Positions 1 to 5,049 of a DNA stretch of 5,566 nucleotides are shown in pieces. The position numbers and the translations under genes are program-made. Below the pieces are notes generated by a model. That model had not been told where the DNA came from. It worked only from the letters and a program-made list of their open reading frames with translations, and searched no databases. The stretch covers positions 1-5,566 of the forward strand of contig CAKSEI010000109.1 in NCBI GenBank assembly GCA_934446285.1. Direction: 5' to 3'. The DNA comes from an uncultured Eubacteriales bacterium (GTDB lineage: Bacteria > Bacillota > Clostridia > Oscillospirales > CAG-272). Positions within the stretch are counted from its first letter, which is position 1, and each line of letters opens with the position of its first letter.

Positions 1-760
1 GCACGGAGTTAACCTCCTCCATGACCTCGTTTCTCACCTCAACGCGAACGCCTATGTCGACCGTTCCCGGCTGGTGGGCGATATCGTGCGCCTCGCACAG
101 CCCCTCGAGCCAGTCTGCGCCCTTTCTGCCCGTTGCAACTACTATATCGTCGCCGTACAGCGTCTTTTCGTCTCCTTTTACCGTGTGACGTATGACAGCG
201 CCCGAGCATATGTTATTTTCTATTATCAGATCGGTGCAGTCGTAGTTGAAGAGTATCTCCACGCCGTGCTCGAGCAGGTATTGCTCGATTGCGTAGTACA
301 GTTCCTGTGCTTTTTCCGTGCCGAGATGGCGTATCGGGCAGTCAACGAGTTTTAGCCCCGCCGTTATTGCCTTTCTGCGTATTTCCTTTACCTTATCGGG
401 AGCTGAAATGCCCTCTATATGCGAGTCTGCACCGAATTCAAGATAAATTGTGTCCGTATAGTCGATAACGCTCTGCACGTAATCAGCGCCGAGAAGAGTC
501 GGCAAGTCGCCTCCAACCTCGCAGTTGAGCGACAGCTTGCCGTCCGAGAACGCTCCCGCTCCCGAGAAGCCCGTGGTAATATGGCAGAACGGCTTGCAGT
601 TCGCACATTTACCGAGTTTTGCCTTGGGACATGAGCGTTTCTCTATCGGGCTGCCTTTCTCGGCTATTATTATTTTCTTTTTAGTGCCGTGCTTGAGCAT
701 TTCGAGCGCAGTGAATATTCCGGACGGACCGGCACCTATTATCACAACATCATATTTCAT
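1..760 (-). CDS. FAD-dependent dehydrogenase, COG2509 type (C-terminus beyond window)
   Basis: This is the N-terminal 253 residues of a flavoprotein; the reading frame is open through the left edge. I translated it from the ATG at 760-758, preceded by an AAAGGA ribosome binding site 10 nt upstream. Residues 5-14 (VVIIGAGPSG) are the GxGxxG dinucleotide-binding loop, and E34 at the end of the second strand is where FAD ribose is usually held. A cysteine-rich segment follows (C44, C52, C55, C59), then GAGAFSDGKL at 67-76. Further on are VVATGRKGADWL and VDIGVRVEV, both typical of the COG2509 'uncharacterized FAD-dependent dehydrogenase' family. Family members are usually about 450-470 residues, so roughly half is visible. 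The substrate is not known for most of the family. It is probably cytoplasmic, having no signal peptide. It is the last visible gene of a minus-strand operon, 53 bp after a small membrane protein gene. Family assignment is confident from motifs; physiological role is unknown. Confidence 0.88.
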   Translation of the reverse strand, partial: MKYDVVIIGAGPSGIFTALEMLKHGTKKKIIIAEKGSPIEKRSCPKAKLGKCANCKPFCHITTGFSGAGAFSDGKLSLNCEVGGDLPTLLGADYVQSVIDYTDTIYLEFGADSHIEGISAPDKVKEIRRKAITAGLKLVDCPIRHLGTEKAQELYYAIEQYLLEHGVEILFNYDCTDLIIENNICSGAVIRHTVKGDEKTLYGDDIVVATGRKGADWLEGLCEAHDIAHQPGTVDIGVRVEVRNEVMEEVNSV

Positions 761-813
761 CTTCGGTTATCCTTTCGTTTTTCGCGACATGCGCGCGGGT
801 GGGGCTGCCCGGA

Positions 814-1002
814 TTATTTGTTTTTTTTCTTTTTGTTTTCGATTATCAGCGCACGTGCAACGGTGAGCATCAATACAAGGCCGATGAGTGCGCTGCATAC
901 GGCGTATACTATCTTAAATATGTCGGAAAAAACCACGAGCAGTACCGCACCGACAATCAGTACGATCCCGAGAAAAGCAAGAGACAGCTTCCATTTATCC
1001 AT
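814..1002 (-). CDS. Small two-helix membrane protein, 62 aa
   Basis: I do not recognise a family for this 62-residue protein. It has a short charged N-terminus (MDKWK), a hydrophobic helix at about residues 6-25, a brief polar turn (SD at 26-27, K30), a second helix at about 31-49, and a lysine-rich tail (KKKKNK). The positive-inside rule suggests a helical hairpin with both ends in the cytoplasm. It has a good Shine-Dalgarno, AAAGGTAGG, ending 8 nt before the ATG. It lies 25 bp downstream of the SLH protein gene and 53 bp upstream of the flavoprotein gene, all on the same strand, so co-transcription is likely. The strong ribosome binding site, clean two-helix pattern and operon position support a real gene. 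No function can be inferred beyond membrane residence. Confidence 0.75.
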   Translation of the reverse strand: MDKWKLSLAFLGIVLIVGAVLLVVFSDIFKIVYAVCSALIGLVLMLTVARALIIENKKKKNK

Positions 1003-1027
1003 TTTAAATACCTACCTTTCTGGTTTC

Positions 1028-2017
1028 TCAATAATTATCCGTCCAAAAGCTTTTGCCGTATATTATGTTTATCGGCAGGCTTTTTGTCTTTATACATATA
1101 TAACCGTCACGGAATGAATATTCGTTCTCTGCCGGGGTTTGGTCCCCCGTGTAAACGCGATAGCAATCTGCATCCGGAATATCCGCGGGCAGCATTACGG
1201 TTAATTCCTCGGGTGTCGTGTACGGCTCTATGTTTATTTTATAGGAGCGCACGGAGCTAAGCTCGTCCGAGAAAAAGACTTCGTCCTGCGCGCTGCGCGT
1301 AACGGTGAGTGCAGATGAGTGCGTGATGCCGCTCGCACCCGTATATTCGACGGTAACTCCGGTATGCGGGTCGGTAATCTTGTCAGTGACTGCCTGCGAA
1401 TCGCGCAGTGCTGCAAGTCGCATGAGCACGGCTGCTGCCTGAGCGCGGGTGGAAATTCCGTCCGGTTCAAAGTTGACGCCCGTTCCCTCGACTATTCCCG
1501 CACGCTGCAGAGCGACTACCGATGGCAGGGCATAGGAGCGTATCTTTTTCTCGTCCGCAAAATTGTATTCATCCTTTACGAAAATCAGCTTTATTCCCGA
1601 GAAAACGGAAAATCTGTGCAGTATCACGCACATGTCCTGACGCTTTATAGGTTCGCCGGGAGCAAAAAGCCCCGCGCCTGTGCCGTTCACTATCCCGTTT
1701 TCATACGCCCACGCGACATACGGCGCGTAGTATGCGCTCTTTTTTACGTCGGAAAAGGCGGAGGAACTGCCTTTATCGTCCGCTCCCGCAAATCTGCCGA
1801 GAACCGTTACAAACATCCCCCGTGTTATCGGAATATTCGGAGCAAACTCCGTTTCGCTCATGCCTTTTACTATTCCGTTTTCGCTTGCGTACTTTACCGC
1901 GTTGTAGAACCAGTTTTTTTCCTTCACGTCGGTAAAAGGATTGTCCCATGCGGCACATGAAAAAGCCGCTGCGGCGCATAGTGCACACGCGAGGATAATG
2001 CATACGATTCTTTTCAA
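1028..2017 (-). CDS. Secreted SLH-domain (S-layer homology) protein, 329 aa
   Basis: This is an exported cell-surface protein. Residues 1-23 form a signal peptide (KR followed by a hydrophobic stretch), with cleavage likely near S20 or A23. Three SLH repeats follow at about 27-78, 88-140 and 152-204, each with the FxDV...W/Y...A...GIV.G...F.P...I.R pattern. The third is the most divergent (NFADEKK, GIVEGTG, STRAQAAAVL). SLH triplets normally bind pyruvylated secondary cell-wall polymer and anchor proteins to the wall. The remaining roughly 110 residues (218-329) are beta-rich without a catalytic signature. Their ending, DGYICIKTKSLPINIIYG, resembles the 'DGYVxFxTxxFSxYAI' ending of some clostridial surface-protein beta domains; this is an impression, not a search result. 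The start is TTG (2017-2015), chosen because it gives a complete signal peptide and has an AGAGG site 10 nt upstream; no suitable ATG exists nearby. It is first in a minus-strand operon with a sigma-A promoter at 2054-2082. Confidence 0.9.
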   Translation of the reverse strand: MKRIVCIILACALCAAAAFSCAAWDNPFTDVKEKNWFYNAVKYASENGIVKGMSETEFAPNIPITRGMFVTVLGRFAGADDKGSSSAFSDVKKSAYYAPYVAWAYENGIVNGTGAGLFAPGEPIKRQDMCVILHRFSVFSGIKLIFVKDEYNFADEKKIRSYALPSVVALQRAGIVEGTGVNFEPDGISTRAQAAAVLMRLAALRDSQAVTDKITDPHTGVTVEYTGASGITHSSALTVTRSAQDEVFFSDELSSVRSYKINIEPYTTPEELTVMLPADIPDADCYRVYTGDQTPAENEYSFRDGYICIKTKSLPINIIYGKSFWTDNY

Positions 2018-2027
2018 ATGAGGTGTA

Positions 2028-2033
2028 CCTCTT
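2028..2033 (-). promoter_or_regulatory. Ribosome binding site supporting a TTG start
   Basis: On the minus strand, AAGAGG lies 10 nt before the TTG start of the SLH gene. It decides the non-ATG start. The site overlaps a short inverted repeat, GAGGT-AC-ACCTC (2020-2031). Its two-base centre is too tight for a stable hairpin, but it could be a small operator or chance. Confidence 0.6.
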
Positions 2034-2053
2034 CTTTTGAATATTACGCATAT

Positions 2054-2082
2054 ATTGTACTATATTGACGAAAAAAAATCAA
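2054..2082 (-). promoter_or_regulatory. Sigma-A promoter for the SLH protein operon
   Basis: On the minus strand there is a -35 box TTGATT (2082-2077) and a -10 box TACAAT (2059-2054) with the optimal 17-bp spacing, which is T-rich. The expected transcript start is near 2047, leaving a roughly 30-nt leader before the TTG start. The boxes are read directly; promoter activity is inferred. Confidence 0.75.
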
Positions 2083-2100
2083 GAGGCATAAAAAATGCAC

Positions 2101-2129
2101 TTGCATAAAAATAAGTAATGTGATATAAT
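2101..2129 (+). promoter_or_regulatory. Extended -10 sigma-A promoter for the SRP RNA
   Basis: The -35 box TTGCAT (2101-2106) and a perfect -10 box TATAAT (2124-2129) are separated by 17 bp. A TG at 2121-2122 gives the extended -10 form TGATATAAT. Such a near-consensus promoter fits a highly transcribed stable RNA. Transcription should begin near 2136, just before the SRP RNA terminal helix. It may also feed dnaX-ebfC-recR by read-through, since no second clear promoter is visible before dnaX. Confidence 0.85.
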
Positions 2130-2140
2130 GCAGTAAACAG

Positions 2141-2445
2141 AGCAGGATACGAAATAATGCCATACCGGTCGGGGAGTTAGCGGCACCCTGTACCCGCAAT
2201 CCGCTGCAGCGGGGATGGTTTCCCCCTATGAGGGCTTCCGGCAGTACGGTCCGTGTCGCTTTGTGCGTGTTGAAGTATGGGTCTTGCGCAATTGTCGTTC
2301 GTGAATCATGTCAGGTGAGGAATCAAGCAGCATTAAACGAATCCGATGATGTGCCGCGAGAGTGCCTGTGCCGAGCGCACGGAGCGGTGTACGCGAATTG
2401 CCTCGGTTCGAATTCGGGGTGTATGGCATTATTTTGTACCTTGCT
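2141..2445 (+). ncRNA. ffs: Signal recognition particle RNA, bacterial large type (with Alu domain)
   Basis: This is the RNA scaffold of the signal recognition particle, which with Ffh targets nascent membrane and secreted proteins. The Alu domain starts with CCATACCGGTCGGGGAGTTA, nearly the standard Firmicute form. AGCGG (2179-2183) pairs with CCGCT (2201-2205) as helix 3, and GGGGA (2211-2215) pairs with TCCCC (2221-2225) as helix 4. The S-domain tip is at 2310-2331: GTCAGG, stem UGA, loop GGAA, stem UCA, then AGCAGC. This is the Ffh-binding symmetric loop and GGAA tetraloop. The ends pair as helix 1: 2152-2164 with 2422-2434 perfectly, extendable to 2141/2445 with two G-U pairs and one mismatch. 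The mature ends are uncertain; the perfect helix alone gives 283 nt, close to the roughly 270 nt of B. subtilis scRNA. Placement directly upstream of dnaX matches B. subtilis (scr-dnaX-yaaK-recR). Confidence 0.93.
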
Positions 2446-2450
2446 TTTTT
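2422..2450 (+). terminator. Probable terminator formed by SRP RNA helix 1 and a T tract
   Basis: The 3' strand of the SRP RNA terminal helix (TATGGCATTATTTTGTACCT and on to 2445) pairs with 2141-2164 and leads directly into a run of six T (2445-2450). The long closing helix plus U tract could release RNA polymerase. However, the partner strand is about 260 nt upstream, so this is not a classic local hairpin. Partial read-through into dnaX, 16 bp downstream, is plausible. Confidence 0.45.
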
Positions 2451-2453
2451 AAC

Positions 2454-2459
2454 GGGAGG
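2454..2459 (+). promoter_or_regulatory. dnaX ribosome binding site
   Basis: GGGAGG lies 6 nt before the ATG at 2466, immediately after the T tract that ends the SRP RNA gene. It fixes the dnaX start here rather than at the upstream in-frame ATG at 2346. Confidence 0.85.
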
Positions 2460-2465
2460 TCGGAT

Positions 2466-4052
2466 ATGCATCAGGCGTTATACAGAAAATACAGACCTGC
2501 AGTCTTTGACGACGTATGCGGACAGGAGCATATTACCGATGTGCTCCATCAGCAGGTACGCACGGGCAGCGTAAGTCACGCATATCTCTTCTGCGGTTCA
2601 CGCGGAACGGGTAAGACGACATGCGCTAAAATTCTCGCGAAAGCCGTAAACTGCACATCGCCCGTCGACGGCAATCCTTGCTGCAAGTGCGAAATGTGCC
2701 GCGCAATTGACGCGGGACTGTGCCTTGACGTCGTGGAGATGGACGCGGCGAGCAACACCGGCGTCGACTACATCCGCGAGATAAAAGAGGAGGTAGCCTA
2801 CTCTTCAACGTCGGCGAAGAGCCGCGTGTACATCCTCGACGAGGTGCATATGCTCTCAGAGTCTGCTTTTAATGCACTTTTAAAAACGCTTGAAGAGCCG
2901 CCGGAGAATGTTATATTCATCCTCGCCACGACCGAGCTTTCCAAAATTCCCGCGACTGTTCTCTCGCGCTGTCTGCGCTTTGACTTCCGCAGGATAACGG
3001 TGGGAAAAATAACCGAACGTCTGAGATATATCGCAGGGCGCGAAGGATTTGAAGCAGATGATGACGCTCTTGAGCTTATCGCCGTGCTCGCGCGCGGAGG
3101 AATGAGAGACGCCGTAGGTATGCTTGAGCTTGCCTCGGGAAGAGGCGGAAGAATTGATGTCGCATGTGTGCGCGACGTAGTAGGCATTGCGGGCAGCGAC
3201 GACGTCTACGGGGTATTCTCGGCTCTTGCACAGCGCGATTGCCTAAGTATTTTCAAGCTGATTGACAAGCTCTATCGATCGTCAAAGGATCTTGCGGATT
3301 TTGCCGAGCGCGCACTTACCTATTGCCGCGATATGCTGCTCTTCCGTATAGGCGGTGACGGCGCGGGCAGAGAACTTTTTGAGATGACAGCCGAGGAATT
3401 CGACGGTGTAAAGGCGCTCGCGGGGCAATTTCCCTCTGAGAAGCTTTTATATTATATCGATGTTCTTGAGAGGACTCTTGTTACGATGAACCGCGTTAAG
3501 CTCTCAAAGAAGCTTTTATGCGAGCTTGCATTTATCGAGATGGCAACCCCGACTCTAAATGACACGCCGAAGGCGTTGCTGGCACGCGTCTCTGACCTTG
3601 AGGCGGGGCTGAGTGCCTCTCCTTCGGTTCATAATACTGCGCGGGAAAAGGCTGATGACAGTGCTTCCGTCGAAAAAAAAGAGCAGGCAAGGTCGGATAG
3701 TTCCGTAAAAACAAAGACGGCGGAGCGTCAGACGGCTGAGGAAAGGCCCTTTGCTCCCTTTAACGAGATAATCGAGAAGTACGCCTCGCGAGACAGGGGT
3801 ACAGCGACATTCCTGCAGCGCTCACAGGCGTTTGCCGACGGAAGCGGGGGCATTATTATCACCGTTCCCGATTCATTCTCGGAGCTTATGATAAACAAGG
3901 ATGAGGTTAAGGAAAATATTCTCGGTTTGGCGAGGGCCTACGATTCGTCTCTTGATAAGGTAAAAGTCCGCGTGAAGAAAAAAGTCGAAAAAAAGGACGA
4001 TTTCGACGGAATGGATATATTCTTAAACGATAATTCGGAGGAAATACAATGA
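2466..4052 (+). CDS. dnaX: DNA polymerase III subunit gamma/tau, 528 aa
   Basis: This is the ATPase subunit of the replicative clamp loader, which opens the beta clamp and loads it at primer-template junctions; tau also tethers the polymerase. The N-terminus MHQALYRKYRPAVFDDVCGQ is typical. Walker A is GSRGTGKT at 44-51, the zinc module cysteines are C63, C72, C75 and C78, and Walker B is VYILDEVH at 121-128. The sensor-1 region is ATTELSKIP at 154-162, the SRC arginine-finger motif is at 167-169, and sensor 2 is GGMRDA at 211-216. The collar region extends to about 365. A low-complexity charged linker (about 390-430) leads to a tail with a conserved-looking FNEIIEKY segment and a C-terminal domain. 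The ATG at 2466 is chosen because GGGAGG lies 6 nt upstream and family proteins begin here; an in-frame ATG at 2346 would lie inside the SRP RNA. An A8 run at 3673-3680 may produce a short gamma form. Its stop overlaps the ebfC start. Confidence 0.97.
   Translation: MHQALYRKYRPAVFDDVCGQEHITDVLHQQVRTGSVSHAYLFCGSRGTGKTTCAKILAKAVNCTSPVDGNPCCKCEMCRAIDAGLCLDVVEMDAASNTGVDYIREIKEEVAYSSTSAKSRVYILDEVHMLSESAFNALLKTLEEPPENVIFILATTELSKIPATVLSRCLRFDFRRITVGKITERLRYIAGREGFEADDDALELIAVLARGGMRDAVGMLELASGRGGRIDVACVRDVVGIAGSDDVYGVFSALAQRDCLSIFKLIDKLYRSSKDLADFAERALTYCRDMLLFRIGGDGAGRELFEMTAEEFDGVKALAGQFPSEKLLYYIDVLERTLVTMNRVKLSKKLLCELAFIEMATPTLNDTPKALLARVSDLEAGLSASPSVHNTAREKADDSASVEKKEQARSDSSVKTKTAERQTAEERPFAPFNEIIEKYASRDRGTATFLQRSQAFADGSGGIIITVPDSFSELMINKDEVKENILGLARAYDSSLDKVKVRVKKKVEKKDDFDGMDIFLNDNSEEIQ
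3673..3708 (+). promoter_or_regulatory. Candidate dnaX frameshift / transcriptional slippage site
   Basis: The codons GAA AAA AAA GAG (E403-K404-K405-E406) contain eight A (3673-3680), including the heptamer A AAA AAA (3674-3680) in the phase needed for -1 slippage. After a -1 shift, or one inserted A, six codons (R-A-G-K-V-G) are read before TAG at 3698-3700, giving a product of about 411-412 residues. After a +1 shift, or one lost A, the frame meets TAA at 3706-3708. The truncated product keeps the ATPase and collar domains and loses the tail, exactly the gamma/tau split. A weak 4-bp stem CGGA-TAGT-TCCG (3694-3705) lies downstream with the -1 stop in its loop. No Shine-Dalgarno-like element is visible in the 10-15 nt upstream, which favours polymerase slippage of the Thermus thermophilus type over the E. 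coli ribosomal mechanism. Confidence 0.55.
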
Positions 4053-4408
4053 AAGCAAGATTACCGCAGCAGATGGGCGGAAGTATGCAATCCATGCTCA
4101 AACAGGCTCAGAAAATGCAGGAGGATATGGCAGCGACCCAGGAGGAGCTTGAGGGGCGCGAGTATGAGATACACGCCGGAGGAGGAGCTGTCAGTCTTAG
4201 GATTAACGGAAAAAAGGAGATTTCCTCCCTTGAGATAGACGAGAGCATCGTCGACCCCGAGGACAAAGAGACTTTGCAGGATATCCTCATTGCTGCATTT
4301 AACGAGGCAATAAAAAAGGTGGAGAAGGACGCAGCGGACGAGATGGGTAAGATAACCGGAGCTATGGGTAATCTACCCGGAATGGGCGGACTCGGCGGAT
4401 TATTCTGA
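4049..4408 (+). CDS. ebfC: YbaB/EbfC-family nucleoid-associated protein, 119 aa
   Basis: This is a small DNA-binding protein of the YbaB/EbfC family (YaaK in B. subtilis), which forms dimers shaped like tweezers and binds DNA on the nucleoid. The family signature is clear: an N-terminal helix MQSMLKQAQKMQEDMAATQE (13-32), then strands around EYEIHAGGGAVSLRINGKKE, then SLEIDESIVDPEDKETLQD (61-79) and a C-terminal helix ending in a glycine- and methionine-rich tail. At 119 residues it is slightly longer than the usual 100-110 because of the MKARLPQQMGG leader, which I believe is common in clostridial members. The ATG is supported by GGAGG 7 nt upstream and by the 4-nt ATGA overlap with the dnaX stop. 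Translational coupling with dnaX and recR is likely. The dnaX-ybaB-recR order is conserved across many bacteria, suggesting a link to replication or recombination. Confidence 0.95.
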   Translation: MKARLPQQMGGSMQSMLKQAQKMQEDMAATQEELEGREYEIHAGGGAVSLRINGKKEISSLEIDESIVDPEDKETLQDILIAAFNEAIKKVEKDAADEMGKITGAMGNLPGMGGLGGLF

Positions 4409-5013
4409 TGGCATCCGAATATATTGCGCCGATAGAGGTGCTCATAGAGCAGTTCCGCTCCCTCAAGGGAATAGGAAGAAAGACTGCCGCACGGCTTGCC
4501 TTTTGTATTCTTGATTTTTCGGACGAACAGGCGGAGCATTTCGCAAATTCGATTATTGAGGCAAAGAGAGCATGTATGACGTGCGAGAAGTGTTTCAACA
4601 TCTCGGAAGCGCCCGTATGTTCTCTTTGCTCCGACCCCGAGCGCGACGGGACTACCGTATGCGTTGTGGAAGACCCGAGAGCCGTTATTGCCTTTGAAAA
4701 GGTTCGCGAATACAGAGGTCTGTACCATGTGCTCGGCGGGGTAATCTCGCCGATGGACGGCATAGGTCCGGAGCAGCTGCATATAAGGGAGCTTCTCGAC
4801 AGAGTGAAAAACGACGGTGTAAAGGAAGTAATCCTTGCGACAAACCCGACGATAGAGGGCGAGACGACGGCAATGTATCTTGCGGGACTTCTCAAACCGC
4901 TCGGGATAAAGGTTTCGCGACTTGCCTACGGTGTACCTGTCGGCGGCGACCTTGAGTATGCCGACGAGGTAACTCTCCTTCGAGCGATAGAAGGACGAAA
5001 GGACATAGATTAA
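4408..5013 (+). CDS. recR: Recombination mediator protein RecR, 201 aa
   Basis: RecR acts with RecF and RecO to load RecA onto SSB-covered single-stranded gaps during recombinational repair; it forms a ring-shaped tetramer that encircles DNA. All domains are present: a helix-hairpin-helix with LKGIGRKTAARLA at 19-31, a four-cysteine zinc finger (C59, C62, C71, C74) with an additional C56, and a Toprim domain from about 84 (VVEDPRAV). The conserved LGGVISPMDGIGP lies at 109-121 and TNPTIEGETTAMYL at 145-158. The C-terminal LAYGVPVGGDLEYADEVTL is the Walker-B-like tetramer segment. The length matches the usual 198-200. The start ATG overlaps the ebfC stop by one base (TGATG), and only a weak GGCGGA-like site precedes it, so translation probably depends on coupling to ebfC. 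It is the last gene of the operon, ending at the shared terminator hairpin. Confidence 0.97.
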   Translation: MASEYIAPIEVLIEQFRSLKGIGRKTAARLAFCILDFSDEQAEHFANSIIEAKRACMTCEKCFNISEAPVCSLCSDPERDGTTVCVVEDPRAVIAFEKVREYRGLYHVLGGVISPMDGIGPEQLHIRELLDRVKNDGVKEVILATNPTIEGETTAMYLAGLLKPLGIKVSRLAYGVPVGGDLEYADEVTLLRAIEGRKDID

Positions 5014-5049
5014 AAAAACTGCACACCCGCAAGGGAAGTGCAGTTTTTT
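5013..5049. terminator. Bidirectional intrinsic terminator between recR and a convergent gene
   Basis: The arms AAAAAACTGCAC (5013-5024) and GTGCAGTTTTTT (5038-5049) are perfectly complementary. Inside, CCC (5026-5028) pairs with GGG (5033-5035) around a GCAA GNRA tetraloop, with a small A/AA internal loop between the stems. The flanking A and T tracts give a U tail on either strand. It therefore serves recR on the plus strand and the endonuclease/exonuclease/phosphatase gene on the minus strand. The last A of the recR stop and the first T of the opposing stop complement both fall in the hairpin. Confidence 0.92.

Noticed and set aside
1319..1960. A 213-codon plus-strand open frame opposite the SLH protein gene
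   Set aside because: It is the complement of clear SLH repeats; its translation has no recognisable domain and is rich in Arg, Cys and Tyr, as expected for a shadow frame.
2401..2419. tRNA T-arm-like sequence GGTTCGAATTC
   Set aside because: The loop would be nine rather than seven bases, there is no acceptor, D or anticodon arm around it, and it falls within the 3' part of the SRP RNA.
2346..2465. A 40-codon in-frame upstream extension of dnaX beginning with ATG at 2346
   Set aside because: It lies inside the SRP RNA, has no ribosome binding site, and its translation is unlike DnaX. The GGGAGG before 2466 and the canonical MHQALYRKYRP start decide against it.
2879..2885. Slippery-type heptamer T TTA AAA in dnaX with a -1 stop two codons later
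   Set aside because: It encodes part of the highly conserved NALLKTLEEPP motif. A shift here would cut the ATPase domain in the middle and leave no useful product, so it is probably coincidental.
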